From Schistocerca nitens (Eukaryota; Arthropoda; Insecta; Orthoptera; Acrididae), in NCBI RefSeq assembly GCF_023898315.1, contig NC_064614.1:1051342432-1051406431 (forward strand): 64,000 bases of DNA, written 5' to 3'. The position numbers and the translations under genes were made by a program. The notes below the pieces were generated by a model, which saw only the letters and a list, made by a program, of their open reading frames with translations, was not told where the DNA came from and did no database searches. Positions 34,131 to 43,996 of the stretch are shown one piece after another (the stretch's first letter is position 1; every line of letters starts with the position of its first letter).

Positions 34131-34781
34131 TTTTTTACATCTTTCTTTGGTTACGCTCTGATTTACTTACAGTTGGCTGGTGATGTGTTAGAACTGTGCT
34201 TTCACATCTGACTCATCGGCCTCTTGAATACGGATACCTCTTTGTTCTTTTCATGTTTCAGTAGTTCCAAAGGAGCTGTGTTCAGATGTTGATATGAAAT
34301 GACACGACACGTTAATAACACATTAACATCTTTATTGGGTTATAACACGCCACTTGTTAATGTTGCAATCAATTCAGTCCTGTTTGTTTAATAGTTTTCC
34401 TGTTATATGCAGATATTGTGAAGGTGATTATTACCGAAAACCATTAGCGATGGGAAAGAAATGCAGACAGTTGCATGTATCGGGAATCATCACGTCTGCA
34501 CGCATGCCACTAAGAGATGTAATCTGCGCCTCCCTTATTAGAGATCCACGGTCCTAATAAATTTTTGTCGAATAGGAAGGCTTTAATTAAGGAGTATTAT
34601 CGTATTAAAAGTTCACATATCCATATTCCGTAAACAATTGATACCAGTACCCACTGTTGGCCTGAAGAGTACCAAATGCACGAGAGAATCATTGCTGAAG
34701 GACACTCTTGTACTAATGTTTTCTTCCAGATATATTGTGACATATGCGTAAAATAAGTCTTTAGTGTTCAATATCGTCAAA
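34131..34781. other. No recognisable feature
   Basis: AT-rich spacer. Nothing recognised. Confidence 0.4.
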
Positions 34782-34791
34782 CAACCCTTGT

Positions 34792-34986
34792 TAGCCGGCT
34801 GCGGTGGTCTAGCGGTTCTAGGCGCTCAGTCAGGAACCGCGCGACTGCTACGATCGCAGGTTCGAATCCTGCCTCGGGCATGGATGTGTGTGATGTCCTT
34901 AGGTTAGTTAGGTTTAAGTAGTTCTAAGTTCTAGGGGACTTATGACCACAGATGTTGAGTCCCATAGTGCTCAGAGCCATTTGAAC
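34792..34986 (+). mobile_element. SINE-1 copy
   Basis: Complete copy with the 10-bp target duplication CAACCCTTGT (34782-34791 and 34987-34996). Head TAGCCGGCTGCGGTGG, tail ending CATTTGAAC. Confidence 0.95.
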
Positions 34987-34996
34987 CAACCCTTGT

Positions 34997-36031
34997 CCAC
35001 TCCGAGCTCTTTCTCCGCCTCCAGTATAATGTCGTCGGTTAGGGAATGCTGAGTGATAATTTTTTTTCCTTCCTCCTTTTCATCCTATCAAACACGCCAT
35101 GTCTGAATTCCATGTGAGCAGTCTCCAATGGATCCCAGATTCGCAACAACCGGCAAGTTTTGCACGATTATTCACGTGAATCAAATCGAGTCAAAACTTT
35201 ACAACCAGCAGTCTCTCATCTCATTTAGAATTCTGTTTCTGCATTTTCAGTAATGCAGGAAACAGCTCAAGGAGCCTGAGCAGATCCGGCCGGTCAACGC
35301 TGGAATTTGTTCCACCTTTACTGAAAAAGACGCCTCGGTGCTACCTTGCTTCTACCTGTACAGACAGAATACTAAAGCGTCTCTTCCTCTTTTCTATATT
35401 TATCCGTTTCGTAGGATATTCAATTTGCGTAAATCATATTGAGCTGTTTCAGATCCTTACCCCCTCCCCCCCCCCCCCCCGGGCCCCGTCGCCCCAAGAT
35501 AATAAACCTCGGAAGTTATGTTCCTTCACGCGTAAAAAATTAACTCACTGTTATCAGCGACAAACTATAATACACTCAGTAATGTACTCGGTTTCATATT
35601 ACGGTACCTGGTTTGTAAAGGACTGAAAATTATGGAGACGCAAGGGTATACGTTTAACATCAGATAAGATAATATTGCAACTGGAAAACCTATCAAAATA
35701 ATTATGTGTTCGCCTTGATGCTAGATTTACGTTGAAGTTTTGTACTTCCGTTAGTGGCAGCCTCACAATACTTTATGGGCTTGTCGCCACTATACACACA
35801 CCCAGTACAGTACCAATTTCTCGTTCAACATTAATAAAATACCTTCACATCTGTATCCGTGACCATGTCCACTGCTCTCACTACAACTATACCTCTGAGT
35901 AATAAGAATATTTCACTAGTGTACAGCTCAGTATATAGAATGGATTGTCTCATCAGGCTTCTGAAGGAAAGCTGTGGTTCCATGCACCAGCTGCTGTGTT
36001 CATTATTCTTACAAAAGTCGGCAGTCACAAA
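34997..36031. other. Spacer with a C-rich run at 35460-35488
   Basis: No gene recognised. The run (CCCCTCCCCC then at least ten more C) is a homopolymer-type simple repeat. The long open frame that begins at 35945 is in this spacer only by chance and joins the transposase frame downstream. Confidence 0.5.
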
Positions 36032-36033
36032 TA

Positions 36034-36060
36034 CACTCCTGGAAATAGAAAAAAGAACAC
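36034..36060 (+). repeat. Left terminal inverted repeat of the intact Tc1
   Basis: CACTCCTGGAAATAGAAAAA and the following AGAACAC; pairs with 37429-37455 with two A/T differences. Confidence 0.9.
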
Positions 36061-36277
36061 ATTGACACCGGTGTGTCATACCCACCATACTTGCTCCGGA
36101 CACTGCGAGAGGGCTGTACAAGCAATGATCACACGCACGGCACAGCGGACACACCAGGAACCGCGGTGTTGGCCGTCGAATGACGCTAGCTGCGCAGCAT
36201 TTGTGCACCGCCACCGTCAGTGTCAGCCAGTTTGCCGTGGCATACGGAGCTCCATCGCAGTCTTTAACACTGGTAGC

Positions 36278-37300
36278 ATGCCGCGACAGCGTGGACGTGA
36301 ACCGTATGTGCAGTTGACGGACTTTGAGCGAGGGCGTATAGTGGGCATGCGGGAGGCCGGGTGGACGTACCGCCGAATTGCTCAACACGTGGGGCGTGAG
36401 GTCTCCACAGTACATCGATGTTGTCGCCAGTGGTCGGCGGAAGGTGCACGTGCCCGTCGACCTGGGACCGGACCGCAGCGACGCACGGATGCACGCCAAG
36501 ACCGTAGGATCCTAAGCAGTGCCGTAGGGGACCGCACCGCCACTTCCCAGCAAATTAGGGACACTGTTGCTCCTGGGGTATCGGCGAGGACCATTCGCAA
36601 CCGTCTCCATGAAGCTGGGCTACGGTCCCGCACACCGTTAGGCCGTCTTCCGCTCACGCCCCAACATCGTGCAGCCCGCCTCCAGTGGTGTCGCGACAGG
36701 CGTGAATGGAGGGACGAATGGAGACGTGTCGTCTTCAGCGATGAGAGTCGCTTCTGCCTTGGTGCCAATGATGGTCGTATGCGTGTTTGGCGCCGTGCAG
36801 GTGAGCGCCACAATCAGGACTGCATACGACCGAGGCACACAGGGCCAACACCCGGCATCATGGTGTGGGGAGCGATCTCCTACAGTGGCCGTACACCACT
36901 GGTGATCGTCGAGGGGACACTGAATAGTGCACGGTACATCCAAACCGTCATCGAACCCATCGTTCTACCATTCCTAGACCGGCAAGGGAACTTGCTGTTC
37001 CAACAGGACAATGCACGTCCGCATGTATCCCGTGCCACCCAACGTGCTCTAGAAGGTGTAAGTCAACTACCCTGGCCAGCAAGATCTCCGGATCTGTCCC
37101 CCATTGAGCATGTTTGGGACTGGATGAAGCGTCGTCTCACGCGGTCTGCACGTCCAGCACGAACGCTGGTCCAACTGAGGCGCCAGGTGGAAATGGCATG
37201 GCAAGCCGTTCCACAGGACTACATCCAGAATCTCTACGATCGTCTCCATGGGAGAATAGCAGGCTGCATTGCTGCGAAAGGTGGATATACACTGTACTAG
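36278..37300 (+). CDS. Tc1-like transposase, full length
   Basis: Predicted 340-residue cut-and-paste transposase that would bind the terminal repeats and move the element to TA sites, acting in the nucleus. Domains: first helix-turn-helix at about residues 15-50 (LTDFERGRIVGMREAGWTYR then RIAQHVGREVSTVHRCCRQW); a basic linker with RRPGTGPQRRTDARQ at the GRPR-type position; second helix-turn-helix around residues 85-115 (ATSQQIRDTVAPGVSARTIR); DDE core with VVFSDESRF, GPTPGIMVWGAISY, LLFQQDNARPHVSRA and SPDLSPIEHVWDWM. Length is normal for the family (about 340). I count 32 residues between the second Asp and the Glu, two fewer than classical Tc1. The start at 36278 was chosen because MPRQRGREPYV begins at the usual N-terminus. 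The frame is open upstream to 35945, but that part lies partly outside the transposon. No stop or frameshift is present, so it may be functional. Confidence 0.92.
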   Translation: MPRQRGREPYVQLTDFERGRIVGMREAGWTYRRIAQHVGREVSTVHRCCRQWSAEGARARRPGTGPQRRTDARQDRRILSSAVGDRTATSQQIRDTVAPGVSARTIRNRLHEAGLRSRTPLGRLPLTPQHRAARLQWCRDRREWRDEWRRVVFSDESRFCLGANDGRMRVWRRAGERHNQDCIRPRHTGPTPGIMVWGAISYSGRTPLVIVEGTLNSARYIQTVIEPIVLPFLDRQGNLLFQQDNARPHVSRATQRALEGVSQLPWPARSPDLSPIEHVWDWMKRRLTRSARPARTLVQLRRQVEMAWQAVPQDYIQNLYDRLHGRIAGCIAAKGGYTLY

Positions 37301-37428
37301 TGCCGACATTGTGCATGCTCTGTTGCCTGTGTCTATGTGCCTGTGGTTCTGTCAGTGTGATCATGTGATGTATCTGACCCCAGGAATGTGTCAATAAAGT
37401 TTCCCCTTCCTGGGACAATGAATTCACG

Positions 37429-37455
37429 GTGTTCTTATTTCAATTTCCAGGAGTG
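37429..37455 (-). repeat. Right terminal inverted repeat of the intact Tc1
   Basis: Complementary strand reads CACTCCTGGAAATTGAAATA then AGAACAC, matching the left end at 25 of 27 positions. Confidence 0.9.
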
Positions 37456-37457
37456 TA

Positions 37458-38318
37458 GATTAGCAGCCACACCTGAACAATCTACATGCATCTGATATAC
37501 GCTAATGAGTCCAAACTTCTTGACCACCTGCTGAGTAGAGTCTAGATTTACTTTTGGTACGCAGTGCAGTAAAGATTCCACATGACATGGATTCGACAAG
37601 TCCCTAGTGGATTTCCGCAGCCATGTGACACTAGATGTCTGCGTACAGGCCAAGCAATTGACTTAAATTACGGGCCGATGTTTCGCGAGAGAGAAGCTAG
37701 TTCCCGAGATCGCCCAAGATGGGTTCAGGCGGGTTCCGATAAGGTCACTTGGCTGACCAAGAAAGCATTGCGTTCATTCTCCTCAAAACACTATAGCACG
37801 ACTCGGAAACTTCGACGTAGACATTTATCTTGCTGAATGATGTCGTTGCCCTCAGGGAAGCCATCAATCAAGAGTGGATGCAATTACTTTGCACTAATGT
37901 TCGTGTTCTCCACAGCTTCAATTATGTCTGTGACTACCAGAAAGGGACGCATGGAAGCCCAGATAACTGTCTCCAACAGCATAATACTCCCTCGCGTCTG
38001 TAGGGTGGTGCATGTTTCCAGCAGCCAGGCGCTTGGATGGAGGGCATGACCATCAAACATGTCGAGCAAGAAATGTAATTTATCAGATCACAAAACTATT
38101 TTCCATTGACCCATGGCCCAAGCAGACTATCCTGTATGCACTGCAATCGTAACAGGCAGTATCGTTAGGCTTACATGGTGACTTGTAGACGTTCGGTTGA
38201 CCGAAACACGCTGTCAGTAAATAATTACACATTAGCACAGTTTTAGTGGTTTTATGATGGAGTTATTTAATTTAAATACAATAATTTTAATGTGATAAAT
38301 AGCAATGTTGGTGACACA
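37458..38318. other. Unannotated spacer
   Basis: No classifiable element. A minus-strand stretch at 37700-38180 has transposase-like word composition in short pieces, but I could not place a DDE or helix-turn-helix motif. Confidence 0.35.
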
Positions 38319-38697
38319 CACGGTTCTTTTACATTAAAATGACAACCCGTCGAACGCCTGAATAACCACCTTCTGCAGCGCAGACTTGCAGAAAGAGAGT
38401 TAGTGACGTTCTGGAAAGCTGTGCAAGGTTTCCCGGTTGAGAATCAACGGGGTGAGCAACCGATTGACTTGGTCCCACCAGACTCGATTGTGTTCAACCG
38501 CAGAACACAATGCAGTAAAATGTTACGTTGCTACTAAACCATCGTTCACTACTCCACATTTTATTCAAATGAGTCCGCTCACCCTGGTGGTCTTGGAATC
38601 ACGCATGTACACTGCGAGCTGTGCGACACGTTACGTTATCATGCAGGTAGATGCCATCTGCCGATGAAACACAAAGTGCGTAATGGGGTTCAATGGT

Positions 38698-38891
38698 GGT
38701 TCAAATGGCTCTGAGCACTATGGGACTCAACTGCTGTGGTCATCAGTCCCCTAGAACTTAGAACTACTTAAACCTAACTAACCTAAGGACATCACACACA
38801 TCCATGCCCGAGGCAGGATTCGAACCTGCGACCGTAGCAGTCGCACGGTTCCGGACTGCGCGCCTAGAACCGCGAGACTACCGCGGCCGGC
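38698..38891 (-). mobile_element. SINE-1 copy inside a Tc1 relic
   Basis: Antisense, complete, flanked by the 13-bp duplication GGGGTTCAATGGT (38685-38697 and 38892-38904). Confidence 0.95.
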
Positions 38892-39438
38892 GGGGTTCAA
38901 TGGTCTCCAAGGATATATGCGTATCTTTGCTTATTCACTGTGCCTTCCAGAATGACAAGAACATCCTCGGAAGCCCATAAAAACATTCCCCAGACCGTAA
39001 CGCTCCCTTTTTCGGCTTGGACCCTTACGAACATTGTTGCAGGGCCGTACACGCCAAAGGCGACCTTTCGGATGGAGCGGGAAACGTAATGCATATGGAA
39101 GAGAAAACGTGATAAACCTGCCAAGGCCACCTGTCACCATTCAGTGTACGTCTAGTTGCGGCACTGGCGTGAAAATTCCAGCCTTCGTAGCCGCTGAACA
39201 GCAGTCAGCCTTGGTGCATGTACCAGACGCCTGCTGCAGAGCCCATACACAGAAACGTTCGCTGAACTTTGTGCATCTGGGCGGTCAGATGCTCAACAGC
39301 TGAACGTCTTTTCGCCTATACACGTCTCAGCATATGTCGTCCATCCCTGACTGCGGCTCCTGTGCACCGTAAGAACCTCGGCACTAGTTTTGGATAGTCC
39401 CATTTAGCCATGCACAGTGTATTTTAACCACAACAGCA

Positions 39439-39654
39439 TTTAGCCGTGGCCGGCCTGTGTGGCCGAGCGGTTCTAGGTGCTTCAGTCTGGAACTGCGCGA
39501 CCGCTACGGTCGCAGGTTCGAATCCTGCCTCGGGCATGAATGTGTGTGATGTCCTTATGTCAGTTAGGATTAAGTAGTTCTAAGTTCTAGGGAACTGATG
39601 ACCTCATATGCTAAGTCCCATAGTGCTCAGAGCGACTGGAAACCATTTGAGCCA
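39439..39654 (+). mobile_element. SINE-1 copy with long flanking duplication
   Basis: Head GGCCGGCCTGTGTGGCC, variant tail AGAGCGACTGGAAACC then CATTTGAGCC. Host sequence is duplicated on both sides over about 36 bp with a few differences (39403-39438 and 39655-39690, sharing CCATGCACAGT and CCACAACAGCA), much longer than the 9-13 bp seen for the other SINEs. Confidence 0.8.
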
Positions 39655-39842
39655 TTTATCCATGCACAGTATGCTTTAACCACAACAGCAGGGGAACAGT
39701 TTACAAACGTAACCGTTTTGGAAATGCTTTTATCCTTGGCATGAAAGCCAATGATCATATCTCTTTGGACGTCAGGTAAATTCCTTCGTTTCCGTATTAC
39801 GAAAACGACAGTACTGTTCTCCGAATCACCCGACACGCTCCA

Positions 39843-41986
39843 TGAGCCGTGCGTGGCTCGTGTTCGTGCCATATCTCATTTTACACCCTGTTTTTACTGT
39901 ACTACGACCTCATTATGTTAATTTCAATTACTGGTGTCTCTGAGTTGCCGCCTTGCCTGCCCATGAATGGCAGCAGCGGCGCTTATCGATATAAGCCCTG
40001 GCGTATTATCTATGCTGACTGCTATTACTTCCCGGTTGTCGTGTGTTCGGAGTGAGTTGGTATCTGGCAGTGAGTTGGAACGCACCAGCAGTTAGTTCGA
40101 ACCTGGCAGTGTTTGGGTAGGCACGCAGCACAGATTCAGTTGGGGCGCGGCAGCAGTGAGGTCCGGGCCGCCATGACTCGCCCAACGGTTGCCATCACAC
40201 ATGATTGGAGTGGGGACGACTTTGGTTGGTCGTCGGTCGGTCGTCTTGCCGGACGACGTGTATGTTGGCCGGCGGTCGCTTATGGGCTGGCTGCGTGTGC
40301 CGACTCGTGATTCGTCGCTGTTATTGTACAGGCACTGCCATTAACATTGTCTTGTTCTTCGTGCAAGTGTTCGTGTAACTGTGTGTAGTTGTGATATTTT
40401 GACTGACAAGTTATTTTAAATGTTGTCGGCGTACTGGCTCTGAGGAGTCGGTCGGTTGGTGTGGATCAGCCAGGAAATCTCCGCAGGGTGCAGTGGGCTG
40501 GGCCCGCTGGCAGTCTCTACGCAGTGTCGGAGTGTGTGGGAGCTGTTCAGATTGCTACGGGGTTCGTGGATCAACGACCCAGGACATCAAAGTTGAGGGG
40601 TGATTTAATTACCGAAGCCAGACTGTTCACGTTGTGCCGTTGCTTTTCATGGTTGGCTGTTGAGGGGGATATTCCCGTGGGCAACAGCGAGTGTTCGAGT
40701 CGGCTAAAGTTTGGCCACCATCCGGTGGAGTTTAACTGTATTTTTGTTATTTGAAGTCCAAGTGCACCAGCGGAATTTTCTACCTTGTGGCCGTTAGCGT
40801 TCTGGCTACCTGCCCTGGCCGGTGACGTAAAATTCAGGCAGTGTCCTTTCCTCACCGCCTTGTCGTTGTTCAATATGTGATTATAGTTTTGACAGCTTAT
40901 GCATACTTGGTTGTGGGCAGCTACGCCTTTTACGATTTGTTTTTGGAGTTCCTTGTGCACTGGTCGGGTGAAGAGCAAGTCGTCTTCTCGGTGGGTCCGT
41001 TGACTGTTTCTAGGTTGGGCTGCCGGCGGCTCGGATATAGCTGGACCTGGTACCTGTCTCCCCTCAGCGAACGTTAATATTTCAAGTGCAGACCGACCAC
41101 CTGAAACTTCTGAGCGCCGCCGGCTGTACTGTCTTTTCTTATTGGTGTTTGATTGTGTATTTTAATGGCTTACAGCAGACGGTTTGAATTTGTATGCTTT
41201 TAGTTGGGTTTTAAATAATGGGCCTTCAGCAGCTTTAAAATTGAAAGTTCCTTACTTGTCAAGTCTTGCATCGTTTGGGCCTTCATCCTAATTAAAATTT
41301 TTTTTTGGATAAAGCTTTGGGCCTTCTGCCTTTTGAAAATTTGTTGTAGTTGTGTTTTCCAATAATGAGATTTCAGCCGCTTTAAAATTTAAATTCCTTA
41401 CTTGTTAAACCTTAGATGGTTTGGGCCTTCAGCCTGTGTAAAATATTGTTTAAAGATAAAGCTTTGGGCTTTCTGCCCACTGAAGTTTATTTTAGATGTT
41501 TTAAGTAATCGGCCATCAGCCGTTTTTAAATTAGTGTTCTTGTCCTTCAAGTATCAGACTGTGGGAGGCGTTCAGCGTAATTGAAGATAAGGCCTTCTTA
41601 CTTGTTGTTTTACATAAACTCTTAAATCATGGGGCTTCAGCCGTCTTTAAATTAAACTTGTTTACTTCTCGAGTGTTAGATATGTTGGTCCTTCAGCCAT
41701 GTTATAGAACTTACTTACGTGAGGCCTTCGGCCTTTATTTAGAGTCTGAAATGTCTGAATTTTAAGTTAATGGCTTTCAGTCGCTTTTAAATTTAAGTGG
41801 TTGTGCCCTTAAGGCATAAAATAGTGTGACCTATTCAGCCGACAACTAAATGAAAAAATTTTTGCTGTATTGTTTGGGCAACAAAATAAAGTTATGTGCG
41901 TTTGATTGTAACTTACAGCCTCCTTTTGGCCCCTTTCAATAATTCCAGCTACCTGTTCTATCCGGCGGACTTGAGGGGGGCGTTCA
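39843..41986 (+). mobile_element. Solo LTR, long-LTR family, copy 3
   Basis: Starts TGAGCCGTGCGTGGCTCG and ends GGGGGGCGTTCA, with a 5-bp target duplication CTCCA/CTTCA (39838-39842 and 41987-41991, one difference). At 2144 bp it is the longest copy. The 3' part (41221-41870) carries at least 13 GGCCTTCAGCC-like units spaced about 26-56 bp apart, grouped into a higher-order unit of about 146 bp (compare TTCCTTACTTGT at 41248 and 41394). AATAAA lies about 100 bp before the end. It cuts a Tc1-like element, whose halves continue on both sides. Confidence 0.82.
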
Positions 41987-42092
41987 CTTCATATAGCCTC
42001 CACTTCTTTTGTTGCCATATGTCGTCCGTGTGTAGTTACTGCACACTGATGTCGAAGATATGCGGTGGTCACGTTAACGTGACTGGACCGTG

Positions 42093-43320
42093 CAATTAAA
42101 AGTGGTGTCAAGATTTATGTCGAAGATGGCAGCTATTTTACTCTTTAATTTGTCATGTCGTTTTTGATGAAGATATGCACATTAACGACACCAGAAGAGT
42201 TGAACCTGACATAGTGGCCGTAGGAATCACCGCTTCTCTCACTCTTACTATTGTACAGATTTACTCATCTCGGCTTGTACCTAGAACATTTCACATCGTT
42301 GACTGTCCCGAAGAGTTTCACATGGACGGGAGGAGCGAGCGACAGGTTGATATTTTGTGTCAATCCGTGAGGCGTTATCGGGCAGTGTACCCAATGGCTT
42401 ATTTTTTGTGAAATGTAGGATATACTTTCGAATGAAGATCTACTTCACTGTGTTAATCTGTCAGAGACGAACATCGCATCAGTAGCTATGCAGTGAGCAA
42501 AGAGCATTAGTTGTCGTCGCCAGTGATGACAGGAAATATAGGATTATCCACATACGTATCAAGTGCTACGTTTAGTATTACGAGGAAGCCAGTACCGTGG
42601 GGACATCCTCCTATCGCTGCTAACGCTACTTCCCGTTCCTCAGAATCTGCCACTTATATTACAGGTTTTCGTGGCAACAGGTTCCAAAGTGTACTACTCT
42701 GCAAGTCCTAGGAACAGTCTTCTGACTGATTTGATGAAACCCACAACGAATTCCTCTCATTTGCCGACCTCTTCATTTCAGAATAGCACTTGTAAGATAC
42801 ATCCTCAATTATTTGCTGAATTATCCCAAACTCTGTCTTTGATTTTTGTAACCTACTGCATTTATTAAACGTGGATTAAAGGGCTACATGCAATGTGACA
42901 GTTTTCTACAATATTATTCGATATAGAGGAAAACATTGCGTCAGTGGTATACGAGGGAATAAGGGGGGGTGACCAGAATGTATTTGTTAACAATAAGTCA
43001 AGAACTGGAAGATATTAGCCTAATAATAGGCAGAAAAGATGTGCTTTATATCGTGGAACGTTACATCGAAAAGAAAACTACAATCACGAATCAAAAGTCA
43101 AAGATCTTGCACTTCTTTTTTCACGCAGGAAAAGGCACTAACTTTGTGTAAAGAAACCCTATAATATTGAGCATTCTCAGTGTGATCATGTAAATCTGTC
43201 GGTAATTTATGAACCTTTTAAAGTCTCGGTACCCCGAAGACAGAACTAAAGCTATATAAAAGCAGGGGCAAAATATAAATCTGAAATGAAAATTGTATCA
43301 TTCGCAGCTGGCTGTTTTGC
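42093..43320. other. Spacer with a short RTE fragment
   Basis: Mostly unclassified. Only 42715-42860 is recognisable, as an antisense RTE 3' piece. The plus-strand frame at 42175-42411 has no recognisable domain. Confidence 0.4.
42715..42860 (-). mobile_element. RTE LINE 3' fragment, antisense
   Basis: TCTGACTGATTTGATGAAAC and CCTCAATTATTTGCTGAATT match the complement of the RTE C-terminal coding end, the same pieces seen at 56190-56300. Only about 145 bp remain. Confidence 0.55.
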
Positions 43321-43340
43321 ATTTAATTGCTTTATAGGAG

Positions 43341-43427
43341 CAGTTTCGGTGTTCCATTACACCATCTTAACGCCCGTTGACCAACGTAGGGGCCTCAAGG
43401 TGATGTAATGGAATACCGAAACTGGTT
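43341..43427. repeat. Hairpin motif present as an inverted pair
   Basis: CAGTTTCGGTGTTCCATTAC then ACCATCTT (43341-43368) pairs with AAGGTGATGTAATGGAATAC then CGAAACTGG (43396-43424), 29 bp with four differences. Each half also contains its own small stem (GGTG/CACC). Member of the motif family at 18043, 45828 and 58156. Confidence 0.75.
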
Positions 43428-43994
43428 ACATACATAAATTAAATGCAATACAGAAGAGCGCAGGTATTTCAATTTTCATTTCATACTGAACAATCGAATT
43501 TACGGTAACCACCTACTACAAGGATGGACATGCAAAGTCTAAATATTAGATTAAACCTCGTTTTCTCATCATACTTGTAAAACTAGTGTTGTGAGAGTAG
43601 TTGGTACCAGAAGCAAATGTAAGTCTAGTTCTTCTGGAGAGGAAACCACTACACTATTATTTTGTTCAGCAGCTGACGATGAAGTAAAGGCGAAGGCTTT
43701 GCGTGTTTAAAGGGAAAGTGTGTAATTCAAAAGTAGAGCGACAGAGGGATTCCTACTTAGACTGCAGTGTTAACACGTGAATGAGATGGAGGTTGAAACT
43801 TTACGTACACGCAGGAGTAAAGGACTTGAAACCACTTACCGAGTAAAAGGTAACGTAACTCACTTTGAATAATCGAAGAACAGCTTTTTTTATTGTTCTT
43901 CGTCCTTGTCTCCAATTGATTATTGTATAATTATGTAATATACATTGCTATAATTTTTACTATTGTATTTTCGGTCATATGTCTTGCAGTGTAA
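43428..43994. other. No recognisable feature
   Basis: AT-rich spacer before a mariner-like relic. Nothing recognised. Confidence 0.4.
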
Positions 43995-43996
43995 TA

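Larger units (their letters stand above)
36034..37455 (+). mobile_element. Tc1-like transposon, apparently intact
   Basis: A 1422-bp element flanked by TA at 36032-36033 and 37456-37457. Terminal inverted repeats of 27 bp (36034-36060 and 37429-37455) start CACTCCTGGAAAT and match at 25 of 27 positions. It holds one uninterrupted transposase frame (36278-37300) and an AATAAA at 37393-37398 between the stop and the right repeat. All parts of an autonomous Tc1 element are visible. No other copy lies in the window. Confidence 0.93.
38319..42092 (-). mobile_element. Old Tc1-like element split by two SINEs and an LTR
   Basis: Ends: right complement CACGGTCCAGTCACGTTAAC (42092 leftward), left CACGGTTCTTTTACATTAAA (38319). 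The transposase remnant reads leftward: RNLPDVQRDMIIGFHAKDKS near 39800 (helix-turn-helix), AVVVKAYCAW, then after a SINE a linker block, GSVTVWGMFLWASEDVLVI near 38990, and after a second SINE YLHDNVTRRTARSVHAWFQD near 38625. Insertions: LTR 39843-41986, SINE 39439-39654, SINE 38698-38891. Removing them leaves about 1.2 kb, a normal Tc1 length. The catalytic SPD-E block is not readable. Same family as 48565-52177. Confidence 0.75.

Noticed and set aside
35945-36277. Open frame extending the Tc1 transposase upstream to give 451 residues
   Set aside because: Most of it lies outside or in the leader of the transposon (36034 on) and has no helix-turn-helix or other homology. The natural Tc1 start is the ATG at 36278.
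36382-36813. Minus-strand frames opposite the intact transposase
   Set aside because: They are shadows of a GC-rich real gene and have no domain.
41221-41870. CRISPR-like spaced repeat array
   Set aside because: Units are short and degenerate, spacers are not unique sequence of constant length, and the context is an insect LTR.
38319-42092. Three separate Tc1 fragments on the minus strand
   Set aside because: They are collinear parts of one element once the SINEs and LTR are removed.
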